DNA from: Ruminococcus flavefaciens
Lineage (GTDB): Bacteria > Bacillota > Clostridia > Oscillospirales > Ruminococcaceae
DNA length: 64,000 bases
NCBI GenBank assembly: GCA_002371825.1
Contig: DFHF01000052.1
Coordinates: 1-64,000, forward strand
Direction: 5' to 3'
Shown here: positions 41,491 to 50,599 of the stretch, piece after piece
Position numbering within the stretch: the stretch's first letter is position 1
Layout: every line of letters starts with the position of its first letter
Program-made: the position numbers and the translations under genes
Notes under the pieces: generated by a model
Databases searched by the model: none
What the model was told of the DNA's origin: nothing
What the model saw: the letters and a program-made list of their open reading frames with translations, nothing else

Positions 41491-43365
41491 TTATATGAAC
41501 AGCAGGCTCATACCGTGTTCATGAGCAAACTTCTCAGCTTTTTTTCGGTTTACTTGTTTAAGGACCTTAATGGTCTGTTTGTGGCCTTTTTTAACGTCGC
41601 TCATGGAAATGTTCTCGTTATCGAACTCGGTGATATTGATATCGTGAAGGTTCTCACAGCCGGTGAAAGCATCTTCCCTTATATCCTTGGTCTGGAAACT
41701 GATCCTGAGCTCTGTCAGATTCTGGCAGCCGTAGAAAGCCCAGCTGCATATTGTCTTTACGGTGTAGGGGATATCGATAGAGCTGAGTGAGCGGCACCAT
41801 GAGAATGCACTTTCTCCGATAGTTGTCACAGAATTGGATATAGTGATCTTTTTGAGGCTGTAGCACTCTGAGAAAGCGGCATTGCCGATAGAGTCAACTG
41901 CACCTGGGATAACGACTCTCCTTAATCGCTTGCAGGAGAAGAAAGTGAGGTCACTGATACGCTGAAGGTAAGCCGGGAGGACAATGTTTTCCAGTGAATT
42001 ACAGCGTCCGAAGGCTCCTTTGCCGATAGTTTTCAGTGAGGATGGCAGATTGAGCTCCTTGAGCCGCTGACACTTGAGGAAAGCGTTCTCGCCGATGAAT
42101 TCAAGATTTTTCGGGAAAACGACTTCTTCCAGAGCAAAGCAGTGGCAGAATGCGAATTTCTCGATACGCTTGACGCTGTCGGAAATGACCACCTTCTTCA
42201 GGGTATCATTGCCGCGGAAAGCATATTTTCCGATGGTGGTGATAGTATCAGGGATAATAATGGCTTCCGTAGTACCTATATACTTTACAAGTGTACCGGT
42301 CTTCTGATTTATCGCCATATTGTTTACATCGTCGATAACAACGTTCTCATTATTAAGGGCTTCGTTGAGTTCTTCAGCCTCTTCAGCTGTTTCCTGCTTT
42401 GAAGGCTTGTGCTTTTTTTCGTGCTTTTTATCGGATGAGGCCTTCTTTTCCGGCTTGGCCTCTTTCTTTTTTTCACGAATATTTTTCTCCTCAGACTTAG
42501 CCTCAGTCTTCTTCTCGGGAGCAGTTTTCTCCTCAGACTTGGCCTCAGCCTTCTTCTCGGGAGCAGATTTTTCCTCGGACTTGGCCTCAGCCTTCTTCTC
42601 GGGAGCAGACTTCTCCTCGGACTTAGCCTCAGTCTTCTTTTCGGGAGCAAACTTCTCCTCGGACTTAGCCTCGGCCTTCTTCTCGGGAGCAGATTTCTCC
42701 TCGGACTTAGCCTCAGCCTTCTTTTCGGGAGTAGGTTTCTCCTCGGATTTGGCCTCAGCCTTCTTTTCGGGAGCAGGTTTATCCTCGGACTTAGCCTCAG
42801 CCTTCTTTTCGGGAGCAGATTTCTCCTCGGACTTGATCTCAGCCTTCTTTTCGGGAGCAGATTTCTCCTCAGACTTGGCCTCAGTCTTCTTTTCGGGAGC
42901 AGATTTCTCCTCGGACTTGGTTTCAGCCTTCTTCTCGGGAGCAGATTTCTCCTCGGACTTGGCCTCAGCCTTCTTCTCGGGAGCAGATTTCTCCTCGGAC
43001 TTAGCCTCAGTCTTCTTTTCGGTAGTGGATTTCTCCTCGGACTTGGCCTCAGCCTTCTTTTCGGGAGCAGATTTCTCCTCGGACTTAGCCTCAGCCTTCT
43101 TTTCGGGAGCAGGTTTCTCCTTGGACTTGGCCTCAGCCTTCTTCTCGGGAGCAGGTATTACTTCGGATCTTGTCTCAGTCTCTTTTTCGGTGTGGGGAGC
43201 TTCTTTTGCAGGATGAGAGGTGCCTGCCTGGGATCCATTTTTTTCTGAGAGATTTGCTGCTTTGTGTGCTTTAACTTTTACTACTATTGCTTTTTTTGAT
43301 TTTACGTGCTTGCTGTCAGCTTCTGAACGATCATCAGAGCTGCGCTTATTATTTGATTTATTCAC
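41491..43365 (-). CDS. Lys/Glu/Ala/Pro repeat protein with BspA-type leucine-rich repeats
   Basis: About 624 residues from a GTG at 43365; a longer TTG frame from 43410 lies too close to the promoter, and GGAG precedes the GTG. After a basic N-terminus comes a long low-complexity region of 14-residue repeats (APEKKAEAKSEEKS and variants, about 17 units), then a basic stretch, then about eight BspA-like LRR units of 23 residues (IGENAFLKCQRLKELNLPSS pattern). BspA repeats usually bind proteins or surfaces. There is no signal peptide, transmembrane span or sorting signal, so it may be cytoplasmic or exported by an unknown route. It ends AEKFAHEHGMSLLFI, a common tail for this LRR family. Function unknown. 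Confidence 0.88.
   Translation of the reverse strand: MNKSNNKRSSDDRSEADSKHVKSKKAIVVKVKAHKAANLSEKNGSQAGTSHPAKEAPHTEKETETRSEVIPAPEKKAEAKSKEKPAPEKKAEAKSEEKSAPEKKAEAKSEEKSTTEKKTEAKSEEKSAPEKKAEAKSEEKSAPEKKAETKSEEKSAPEKKTEAKSEEKSAPEKKAEIKSEEKSAPEKKAEAKSEDKPAPEKKAEAKSEEKPTPEKKAEAKSEEKSAPEKKAEAKSEEKFAPEKKTEAKSEEKSAPEKKAEAKSEEKSAPEKKAEAKSEEKTAPEKKTEAKSEEKNIREKKKEAKPEKKASSDKKHEKKHKPSKQETAEEAEELNEALNNENVVIDDVNNMAINQKTGTLVKYIGTTEAIIIPDTITTIGKYAFRGNDTLKKVVISDSVKRIEKFAFCHCFALEEVVFPKNLEFIGENAFLKCQRLKELNLPSSLKTIGKGAFGRCNSLENIVLPAYLQRISDLTFFSCKRLRRVVIPGAVDSIGNAAFSECYSLKKITISNSVTTIGESAFSWCRSLSSIDIPYTVKTICSWAFYGCQNLTELRISFQTKDIREDAFTGCENLHDINITEFDNENISMSDVKKGHKQTIKVLKQVNRKKAEKFAHEHGMSLLFI
42439..43152. repeat. 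42-bp tandem repeat array (17 units) within the LRR gene
   Basis: Seventeen in-frame 42-bp units, 714 bp, encode the 14-residue repeat. The first 16 are nearly identical with changes mainly at a few codons (Ala/Thr, Ser/Pro), and the last is degenerate. Such arrays expand and contract easily. The array is also open on the opposite strand, which explains a false 298-residue frame there. Confidence 0.95.
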
Positions 43366-43428
43366 GCACAGATCACTCCAAACGTTATATATATTAGCCA
43401 AAAATAACAAACTAAGAAATACTATATA

Positions 43429-43457
43429 ATTATAACATTTTTTTGCAAAAAAATCAA
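43429..43457 (-). promoter_or_regulatory. Promoter of the LRR gene
   Basis: Leftward TTGATT (43457-43452), 17-base spacer, TATAAT (43434-43429). It rules out the longest possible start codon in practice. Confidence 0.75.
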
Positions 43458-43725
43458 TAACTGCATGAATAAATCAGCAATATTTGGAGGAACACACAAT
43501 GAGGGGAAGAACACATATTGGAAATCAAGGGGAAAACAGGATGTCCGATTTTGAGTAGTTGTATAAAATGCACAAATGACTGATGAAGCTGAAAATAATA
43601 GCAGGAAAGGCATATGCCTCTTTTCACGCTGAGCGTTCAGATGAACAGGGTTAAAAAGTGATCCGGAACGGAATTTGTATTTGTAAGCGGAAGAAATTCC
43701 CATATATGAAAGTATTCCCGATTTT

Positions 43726-43754
43726 TTGACATTTCTGTCGTTTTGTGGTATAAT
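43726..43754 (+). promoter_or_regulatory. Promoter of the GH25 lipoprotein gene
   Basis: TTGACA (43726-43731), 17-base spacer, TATAAT (43749-43754). Between this and the leftward promoter (43458-43725) nothing else is recognised. Confidence 0.92.
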
Positions 43755-43784
43755 ACTATATCATTAATTCTTCAAGGAGATATC

Positions 43785-45098
43785 ATGAATAAAATACTTC
43801 TAACTATACTTTTTTCCGCCGGAGCATTGATCCTGACAGGATGCGGCAATAAGGCCTCGGATAACAGTGAGCCTAAGCTCTCTGCAGAGGTGGCTTCCAT
43901 TTCACAGTCGGAAAGCGAAACAGCTTCATCTTCAGCTGTGACATCGGCTGTTACCACAACAAAGATCACTGCAACTGCTGTAACAACTACAGTCCCTCAG
44001 CCGCCTGCTGACCTTAAGCTCTCAGGAATGGACAGGGTGGAAGTGTACAGCGACCTTACCCTGAACGATTTTATCACAGATAAAAACGTTGAGCTGAAAG
44101 AGGGGGATGCTCTGCTGAATACATCTGATACCGGTGAGTATGAAGTGGATATAAAATATATATACAACGGGAATGAATTCTCAAAAAAGCTGAATTACAT
44201 CGTAGAGGATACAACTCCGCCTCTGCTGCTCAATTCCGGCTGGACTCCGTATCATAAGGCGGGAAAGGCCTTTGACCTTAACGACTATGTAGGATTTGTG
44301 GATAATTATGACCGCAATGTTTCCCTGACCTATACCGGAGATATCGACCCGGCCGCTGTGGGAGATTATCCTCTTCACGCGGCAGCATATGACAGCTCTG
44401 GAAATGTCACTGAATGGGATGTTACCATATCCGTTGTTGAAACGGTGCCTGTTCCGCCTGATGACAGAACGAGAGTTCCGTTTGCGGATTTTGCAGCACA
44501 GTATGGCGGAGAAGGCAGGCGCCTTGGACTTGATATCTCAGCCTGGCAGACTAACGTCGATTTCGATGCTCTTATCGGAGCAGGCTGTGATTTTGTTATA
44601 ATGAGAGCAGGGTACTGCTATGGTGAACCTAAAACAGACGACTATTTCTATCAGAATCTGGAACGTGCCCGGGCCTCGGGAATGGACTACAGCGTTTATT
44701 TCTATTTCACCGATAATTCCGAAGAGGAGGTCCGTGAACACGCCCGCTGGATCGCAGAACAGCTTGGAGGAGAACCTACATCACTGCCGATAGGCTTTGA
44801 CTGGGAGGAGTTCGGCAACTTTCAGAAATACGGCATGAATATCAATGATATAAACAATCTCTATGCGGCTTTCAGGGACGAGATGTCAAAATACGGCTAT
44901 GAGACTATGCTCTACAGCAGCAGGAATTTTCTCAGGGACGTATGGTACGAAAAGACAAAGGCTCTCGGACCTGTATGGCTGGCACATTATGTCGACGAGA
45001 CAAACTATGACGGCGATTACTTTATCTGGCAGCAGAGCAGCTGCGGAAGGATAGACGGCATAGCAGGCGACGTGGATATGAACATACTTTATGAATAA
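43785..45098 (+). CDS. GH25 muramidase lipoprotein with Ig-like domains
   Basis: 437 residues. Signal peptide with lipobox LILTGC (Cys near 22) anchors it on the outer membrane face. A Ser/Thr linker (about 30-85) leads to two immunoglobulin-like/DUF5011-type beta modules (about 85-225; DRVEVYSDLTLNDFI, DTTPPLLLNSGWTPYHKAGK). The GH25 domain is at about 235-437, with GLDISAWQTNVDF, FVIMRAGYCYGEP, LPIGFDWEEFGN and QQSSCGRIDGIAGDVDMN; the acidic catalytic residues are present. The likely job is cutting peptidoglycan glycan chains in wall remodelling. RBS AAGGAGA. Confidence 0.93.
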   Translation: MNKILLTILFSAGALILTGCGNKASDNSEPKLSAEVASISQSESETASSSAVTSAVTTTKITATAVTTTVPQPPADLKLSGMDRVEVYSDLTLNDFITDKNVELKEGDALLNTSDTGEYEVDIKYIYNGNEFSKKLNYIVEDTTPPLLLNSGWTPYHKAGKAFDLNDYVGFVDNYDRNVSLTYTGDIDPAAVGDYPLHAAAYDSSGNVTEWDVTISVVETVPVPPDDRTRVPFADFAAQYGGEGRRLGLDISAWQTNVDFDALIGAGCDFVIMRAGYCYGEPKTDDYFYQNLERARASGMDYSVYFYFTDNSEEEVREHARWIAEQLGGEPTSLPIGFDWEEFGNFQKYGMNINDINNLYAAFRDEMSKYGYETMLYSSRNFLRDVWYEKTKALGPVWLAHYVDETNYDGDYFIWQQSSCGRIDGIAGDVDMNILYE

Positions 45099-45102
45099 GC
45101 AG

Positions 45103-45159
45103 AAGCTCTTTCTGATATCAGCACCTATGTATAAGCTCTGATATCCGGAAGAGCTTTTT
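45103..45159 (+). terminator. Terminator after the GH25 lipoprotein gene
   Basis: AAGCTCTT-TCTGATATCAG (45103-45121) pairs with CTGATATC-AAGAGCTT (45138-45156), then TTTTG. Confidence 0.8.
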
Positions 45160-45290
45160 GTATCCGTCAGCTGAGACCTGCGGCTGCTTAAAAAAGTCAT
45201 GAAATTACCGGAATAAGCATGAAAGTGGTATAAAAAAGCAATTAACTATGCTATAATGTGGTCAAGATAACAAAAAGGAGAGTGACGATC

Positions 45291-46244
45291 ATGCTTAAAG
45301 AAATGGGATTTTATAAAGGTATCAATCTTGGAGGCTGGCTCTCTCAGTGTGATTACAGTGAGGAACACATGGACAGCTTTATCAGCGAAAAGGATTACGC
45401 TGTTATAGCTGGCTGGGGAGCAGATCATGTCCGCATACCCTTTGACTATAATATCATCGAAAATGCTGACGGTACGTTCAATGACAACGGTTTTGCCCGT
45501 ATCGATAAGGCTATTGCGCTGAGCAGGAAAAATGGCCTCAATATTGTGCTTGATCTTCATAAGACAGCAGGGTTCTCCTTCGATTATTACAGCGAGAATG
45601 AGAACGGATTTTTCGAGAATCCATTCCTTCAGGAGCGCTTCTACCGCCTCTGGGAGGAGGTAGCCCGCCGCTATGGAAATGACCCTGAGCATATCGCATT
45701 TGAGCTTCTGAACGAAGTTACAGATATGGAGTTCATGGAAATGTGGAACAGGATAGTCCGTGTATGCATAAGCCGTATAAGGGCTATAGCTCCGGAGACT
45801 CTTATATTTGTGGGAAGCTGTCACAACAACAGTGCGGATACGGTCTATCTTCTTGAAGAGCCCTTCGACAGCAGAGTTGTTTACAATATGCACTGCTATG
45901 AGCCCCTGAAGTTTACACATCAGGGAGCATACTGGACAGATGCAATAGTAAAGTCTGACAGATTCACTGCTGACGAAAGCGGAGTTACTCCTGAGCTTTT
46001 TGAGGAGCTTTTCTCAACAGCCATAGAGAAGGCTCGTGATAATGGCGTTGAGCTCTACTGCGGTGAGTATGGAGTTATCGACGTGGTAAGCCCTGAGGAG
46101 ACTCTGAAATGGTACAGATCTATCAATACTGTATTTGAAAAGTACGGTATCAGCCGCTGTGCATGGAGCTACAGGAAAATGGATTTCGGCCTTTCTGACA
46201 GCCGCCTGGACAGCATCCGTCCTGAGCTTCTCAAGGTAATATGA
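45291..46244 (+). CDS. GH5 glycoside hydrolase, intracellular
   Basis: A 317-residue retaining glycosidase of family 5 with TIM-barrel fold. The acid/base Glu is in FELLNEVTD and the nucleophile in YCGEYGVID; GINLGGWLSQCD and ADHVRIPFDYNII are typical strand motifs. No signal peptide, linker or dockerin, so it probably works inside the cell on imported beta-glucan or oligosaccharides. ATG at 45291 is used because AAGGAGAGTGA lies upstream and the longer frame contains the -10 box (TATAAT, 45252-45257). It is followed by a structured element and then a secreted GH5. Confidence 0.92.
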   Translation: MLKEMGFYKGINLGGWLSQCDYSEEHMDSFISEKDYAVIAGWGADHVRIPFDYNIIENADGTFNDNGFARIDKAIALSRKNGLNIVLDLHKTAGFSFDYYSENENGFFENPFLQERFYRLWEEVARRYGNDPEHIAFELLNEVTDMEFMEMWNRIVRVCISRIRAIAPETLIFVGSCHNNSADTVYLLEEPFDSRVVYNMHCYEPLKFTHQGAYWTDAIVKSDRFTADESGVTPELFEELFSTAIEKARDNGVELYCGEYGVIDVVSPEETLKWYRSINTVFEKYGISRCAWSYRKMDFGLSDSRLDSIRPELLKVI

Positions 46245-46264
46245 TTTTTTTGCACATGATATGG

Positions 46265-46396
46265 TAATGTAAAAGGCACACAAGTGGAGGACCCTTTGGC
46301 GGAATTCAGATCACTCTTGCCGGACTTGATGTATTGTCCGGGAGGAATGCTTATCCGTTAAGTAAAGGCTCCTTACTGTGTGCCTTTTTTACATTA
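46265..46396. other. 132-nt element with about 18-bp terminal stem, candidate structured RNA or attenuator
   Basis: TAATGTAAAAGGCACACA (46265-46282) pairs with TGTGTGCC-TTTTTT-ACATTA (46377-46396), with two extra T. Inside are CGGAC/GTCCG and AGTAAAGG/CCTTACT hairpins. The right arm contains a U-run, so on the plus strand it may act as a terminator after the intracellular GH5. The size and inner folds suggest more than a terminator. Confidence 0.55.
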
Positions 46397-46481
46397 TTTT
46401 AATTTTTGCGAAATATTGACAAATTATGAAGATGGTTGTATAATTAAAGTGCTATATTATATTTTAAGAGAGGGGTAAAGT

Positions 46482-48239
46482 ATGGCTAAATTATTATTTA
46501 AGAAACTGGCAGCTGTTGTCAGTGCTGCATCAATGCTGGCAGTTTCGGGAGCAGTTACTGTACCGGCAAAGGTGAGCAGTGCAGATACTCCTATTGACGA
46601 CCGCCACGATGACTGGCTGCACGTGAATGAAAATGCCGAGGTCGTTGATATGTACGGAAATCCGGTATGGATGACAGGCTGCAACTGGTTCGGCTACAAC
46701 GTTACGACCCAGGTATTTGACGGCGTATGGTCAAGAAATATGCATGAAATGCTGAACGAAATGGCAGATCGTGGATTCAATCTCATGCGTGTACCTATGT
46801 CCACACAGATACTTCTTCAGTGGAAAAACAAGGAACCTGACCCGTATATGGTCAAGATCAATGAGTGGAAGAACCCTGAGCTGACTGTTGAAGGTATTGC
46901 AGGCGGCAAGCCAAAGTACAGCTTTGAGATCTGGAATCAGGCTGTAGAGTGGTGCAGAGAAAACGGTATCAAGATCATGATCGATATCCACTGCGCTACC
47001 ACCGCTTCCAATGGACATCAGTATCCGCTCTGGTATGACAGCAACTACAGCTATGATGACTGGCTCGAAGCGCTTCACTGGGTGGCTGATTACTACAAGG
47101 ACGACGATACTATCATTGCTATCGACCTGAAAAATGAGCCTCACGGCAAGAACGACGGTCAGGGTATGGCAAAGTGGGATAATTCAAAGGACGATAATAA
47201 CTGGAAGTATGCTGCCGAGCGTGGAGCAGATGCTGTTCTCAGTGCAAACCCGAATCTCCTCGTAATGGTGGAGGGTATCGAGGTCTACCCTAAGTTTGAA
47301 GAGGGTGAAGACTGGGATTCACAGCCTGTTGACTATGCACGTTATCCCTGGAGCCCGTTCTACGGTGCATGGTGGGGCGGAAACTTCAGAGGTGTAAAGG
47401 ACTATCCTGTTGATCTGGGCGAACATCAGAGTCAGCTCGTATATTCTCCTCATGATTACGGTCCGCTGGTTTACAAGCAGGAATGGTTCTATCTTAATGA
47501 TCCTAACAAGACCTTCACAAGAGAGACGCTTCTTGATGACTACTGGCGTGATTCATGGGCTTTTATCATTGAGAATAAGATATCTCCGCTGCTCATGGGC
47601 GAGTGGGGAGGCTTTATTGATGAGGTGCATGATCCTACCGGTGAGAATACACAGTGGATGACCATTCTCCGTGACTATATGATCGAAAATCGTATCCACC
47701 ATACATTCTGGTGCTTCAATGAGAACTCCGGCGATACAGGCGGACTTCTTACAAATGATTTCCAGAGCTGGGATGAGGATAAGTACGCTCTTGTAAAGCC
47801 TGCTCTCTGGCAGGACGACAAGGGACGCTTTATCAGTCTTGACCATAAGGTGCCTATGGGATCTTACGGTATTTCTCTTTCCGATTACTACAACGGAACA
47901 GAGCCTGAGCGTGATCCGGAGGAGACTACAACACAGCCTACAAAGCCTTCAGATACTACTACAACTAAGCCTACAGAAGATCCGGATAAGGATGTAATGT
48001 ATGGAGATGCTGACTGCGACGGTGTTATCAAGATGAACGATGCAGTCCTCATAATGCAGGCACTTTCAAACGGCGATAAATACGGAGAAGATGGTACTGA
48101 CGAAAATCATCTTAAACCTAAGGGTGCTAAAAATGCAGACTGCTATGATCCGGGTTCAAAGCTTTCCGCAAAGGATGCGCTTGCTGTTCAGAAGTATCTG
48201 CTCAATATGACATCTCTTCCTGAATTGTCAGGAAAGTAA
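46482..48239 (+). CDS. Secreted GH5 endoglucanase with C-terminal dockerin
   Basis: 585 residues. Signal peptide (about 1-34, cut near SSADTP), GH5 barrel (about 40-440), a Thr-rich linker (ETTTQPTKPSDTTTTKPT) and a dockerin of about 85 residues. Catalytic residues: acid/base Glu in AIDLKNEPHG and nucleophile Glu in LLMGEWGGF, with WMTGCNWFGYN and SPHDYGP as conserved strands. The dockerin has loops GDADCDGVIKMNDAVLIMQA and YDPGSKLSAKDALAVQKYLL, with an insert between them as in R. flavefaciens dockerins. It should be a cellulosomal cellulase. RBS GAGAGGGG. Followed by a terminator. Confidence 0.95.
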   Translation: MAKLLFKKLAAVVSAASMLAVSGAVTVPAKVSSADTPIDDRHDDWLHVNENAEVVDMYGNPVWMTGCNWFGYNVTTQVFDGVWSRNMHEMLNEMADRGFNLMRVPMSTQILLQWKNKEPDPYMVKINEWKNPELTVEGIAGGKPKYSFEIWNQAVEWCRENGIKIMIDIHCATTASNGHQYPLWYDSNYSYDDWLEALHWVADYYKDDDTIIAIDLKNEPHGKNDGQGMAKWDNSKDDNNWKYAAERGADAVLSANPNLLVMVEGIEVYPKFEEGEDWDSQPVDYARYPWSPFYGAWWGGNFRGVKDYPVDLGEHQSQLVYSPHDYGPLVYKQEWFYLNDPNKTFTRETLLDDYWRDSWAFIIENKISPLLMGEWGGFIDEVHDPTGENTQWMTILRDYMIENRIHHTFWCFNENSGDTGGLLTNDFQSWDEDKYALVKPALWQDDKGRFISLDHKVPMGSYGISLSDYYNGTEPERDPEETTTQPTKPSDTTTTKPTEDPDKDVMYGDADCDGVIKMNDAVLIMQALSNGDKYGEDGTDENHLKPKGAKNADCYDPGSKLSAKDALAVQKYLLNMTSLPELSGK

Positions 48240-48244
48240 TTACT

Positions 48245-48298
48245 TCGGCTATATGCACAATTTGTCGGCAATGACATTGTACATATAGCCGATTTTTT
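48245..48298 (+). terminator. Terminator of the secreted GH5 gene
   Basis: TCGGCTATATGCACAAT (48245-48261) and ATTGTACATATAGCCGA (48276-48292) with one mismatch, then TTTTTT. Confidence 0.88.
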
Positions 48299-48385
48299 AT
48301 TTCGGATGCATCAGAACGGTCTTTTTTTGACACTTATCATATGAAAACCTTTTTATGGCAAATTCTTATGTGAGGAGTTGATATT

Positions 48386-49543
48386 ATGAAAAAATACACG
48401 TTCTTTTCTATTATGCTTTCAGCCGTTCTTCTTACAGGATGCGGTGCAGCTAAGCAGAGCAGCAGCGATAAAGCAGGGGAGGAGGTCATCGTTGAACCTT
48501 CAGTTGAGGTCACCACTGAAACTACTACAGAGAACTTAACGGATCCTCCTGTATGTACTCCCCCTGTCAGCATTTCCGAATTTGAGTGCTTCGGCAGGAA
48601 GTTCGATGCGGCTGACAGCAAAGTTAATACATGGTGCGAAGTTTGGGATAATGACATTATGACCCGTACTACATACAAAAGGAAAAATGTATCTGCGGCA
48701 GATCTTGATCCGGAATATATAGCAGACCTTGTGAATGAGCTGAACTCCGGAAAATATGAGGAGACAAATCCGTTTAATGGTTCTCATTGCATTTGCCTTG
48801 ATGATATGATCGACGGAATAAGTATTACTTCCGGTTTTGCAGAACTGTGCGGCTGTGATGACCTTGAGAATCTGACCATGGAAAGTCGGCCGGCAATGTG
48901 CCTGAGAGCGGGAGACGATACCGTATCATATCTTGTTACGGAAGAGTTTATGAAAGAATTTGAAGATGTTGTGGAGAAGGTCACGGTAAGCGAAGAAAAT
49001 GTCAGCGATATATATTATCGGCCCGACAATAGTTATAAGGACATAACCGAAAAAGAGTACCCGAAGGATATGATCCTGTTTGTTGATATGTACTCTAACT
49101 ATGCGTGGAAATCCACCCTCAAAGGAAGCTTTATCGATGATCATGGCTATGTGTATAAGTTCGATCTGAGCGATGTTGATTTCATTGGAAATTATTGCAG
49201 AAGAAATAATATTGAGGATACCGATGATAACACATTTGAGGCAGCTTTGCTGGATGCTCTCTACTATGATGTGTACTATAAAACAAAGCCTGTCAGCAAG
49301 ACGAAGGCTGATGAGATCTTTGATATGTATATGGAGAGCAAATGTATAATTGACGGCAGCCAGATGGAGCTGAAAAATGAAGCCTGCGATATGGGGCAGT
49401 ATTCACTTTATTATCTGGATCATGATAAATGGGAGCTTGTAAAACTCAGGACAAGAGGCGATAATACAGGAGTACTGGATGATGAGTGTGCCCGTGAGGT
49501 TTGTGAGCGATATGATGCCCTTGAATATGATAGCTTAGAATAA
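48386..49543 (+). CDS. Putative lipoprotein, 385 residues
   Basis: Signal peptide with lipobox: MKKYTFFSIMLSAVLLTGC, then an acidic Thr/Glu-rich spacer and a folded domain of about 320 residues, acidic, with no recognised family. Seven cysteines beyond the lipobox Cys occur in the mature part (for example in DPPVCTPP, HCICLDD, ELCGCDD and EACDMG). RBS GAGGAG. Flanked by terminators, so monocistronic. No function can be assigned. Confidence 0.82.
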   Translation: MKKYTFFSIMLSAVLLTGCGAAKQSSSDKAGEEVIVEPSVEVTTETTTENLTDPPVCTPPVSISEFECFGRKFDAADSKVNTWCEVWDNDIMTRTTYKRKNVSAADLDPEYIADLVNELNSGKYEETNPFNGSHCICLDDMIDGISITSGFAELCGCDDLENLTMESRPAMCLRAGDDTVSYLVTEEFMKEFEDVVEKVTVSEENVSDIYYRPDNSYKDITEKEYPKDMILFVDMYSNYAWKSTLKGSFIDDHGYVYKFDLSDVDFIGNYCRRNNIEDTDDNTFEAALLDALYYDVYYKTKPVSKTKADEIFDMYMESKCIIDGSQMELKNEACDMGQYSLYYLDHDKWELVKLRTRGDNTGVLDDECAREVCERYDALEYDSLE

Positions 49544-49544
49544 A

Positions 49545-49579
49545 ACAGCGGCTGCCGCAAATCCTGCGGCAGCCGTTTT
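49545..49579. terminator. Bidirectional terminator
   Basis: CGGCTGCCGCA (49549-49559) and TGCGGCAGCCG (49565-49575), flanked by AAAA and TTTT; between the convergent lipoprotein and spore-protein genes. Confidence 0.92.
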
Positions 49580-49587
49580 CAGCGTTG

Positions 49588-49788
49588 TTACTGCATCTTA
49601 TATGAGTTGATCATCTTCTGGACCATACGTCCGCCGATAGAACCAGCCTCACGGGAAGTAAGGTCGCCGTTGTAGCCCTTCTTGAGGTTTACGCCAAGCT
49701 CACTTGCAGATTCCATCTTGAATCTTTCAAGAGCCTCTCTGCCCTTCTGTGTCATTTCGCCGTTATTATTTCCATTGCTGTTAGCCAT
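49588..49788 (-). CDS. Alpha/beta-type small acid-soluble spore protein
   Basis: 66 residues. The sequence carries the SASP signatures KMESASELGVNL (GPR protease site region) and NGDLTSREAGSIGGRMVQKM. These proteins coat and protect DNA in dormant spores and are degraded at germination. RBS AAGGAG. A possible forespore-type promoter lies upstream: leftward CAAATA (49859-49854), 17-base spacer, GATACTA (49836-49830), resembling the sigma-G -10 CATACTA. Its presence hints at a sporulation ability or its remnant. Confidence 0.93.
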   Translation of the reverse strand: MANSNGNNNGEMTQKGREALERFKMESASELGVNLKKGYNGDLTSREAGSIGGRMVQKMINSYKMQ

Positions 49789-50005
49789 TGTTTTGATCTC
49801 CTTTGGATTTGTTTTTGATGCCGTGATAGTAGTATCTCACAGCAGGTATAAAATATTTGTGGTAATAAATGTGAATGATCCTGATTTATTTCACTTTTTT
49901 ATCACATCATTATCACAATACACACACCATATTATAATAAAATGTTTGAAAATTATCGAAAAAACCAAGCAACAAACAGTAAAATAATAATAAAAGGAGT
50001 TCGTG

Positions 50006-50598
50006 ATGATAAACAACAGATACGGGAGCGAGGTCAATATGCCTCTTTTGGCCGCATTGATCATTATAATCATATCATTTTCATCTATATGGGTGACATG
50101 GCTGAAAATTGAAGCTAAGGCCTATGGCAATTCAGTGGATGAGACCCTTGATTTTACGGATATTATGGATGCTGATGAGAAAATACTCAATACAGTGATA
50201 AACTTGAAAATAGCGGTATGGATTCATCAGAGCTTATTTCAAAAAGCGAATATGATGCCATGAAAAATTCATTTTACACTATGAAGTATGCAGGGCTTGT
50301 GGGATACATACTGCTCGGCATAGCGGGTGTATGCCTGTTCATAAGCAGAAAGGCAATGACAGCAGCTTCGCTTCTTTCGGCTGTGGCCTTCATTGTATCG
50401 ATAATAGGCGCATTGCAGTACTGCTCAAAGACGGAGAAATATATGGATGATTTTTCCAGGAAGGTTCTGCAGGGGCTGATAACCATAAGATATGATCTGA
50501 GTATCGATAAAGGTATTATCATACCGTTAATATGTGCAATTGCTGTCACGGTCATAGGATTCATGGCCGGCAGGAAGCAGAGTTATCAGGAATATTGA
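50006..50598 (+). pseudogene. Membrane protein gene split by a one-base frameshift
   Basis: Two overlapping frames form one plausible protein. The first (from 50006, RBS GGAG) encodes a membrane span and a loop ending ...DIMDADEK. The second carries a loop then three spans (...MDSSELISKSEYDAMKNSFY, LLGIAGVCLFI, SLLSAVAFIVSIIGAL, LICAIAVTVIGFMAG). Adding one A in the AAAA run at 50180-50183 joins DADEK to NTQYSDKLENSG in a single frame of about 198 residues. The cause may be sequencing error, a slippery site or true inactivation. Family not recognised. Confidence 0.65.
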
Positions 50599-50599
50599 G

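Noticed and set aside
42439..43152. CRISPR array
   Set aside because: The regular 42-bp units lie inside a coding frame with no unique spacers.
42320..43216. 298-residue plus-strand frame rich in Ser, Asp and Phe
   Set aside because: It is the antisense shadow of the 42-bp repeat array in the LRR gene; no RBS and low-complexity translation.
43422..43703. 93-residue leftward frame between the LRR and GH25 genes
   Set aside because: It starts in AT-rich DNA with no RBS and overlaps the promoter of the LRR gene.
46265..46396. Signal recognition particle RNA, or a known riboswitch
   Set aside because: The element lacks the conserved SRP apical loop sequence and matches no riboswitch consensus that I could recognise by eye.
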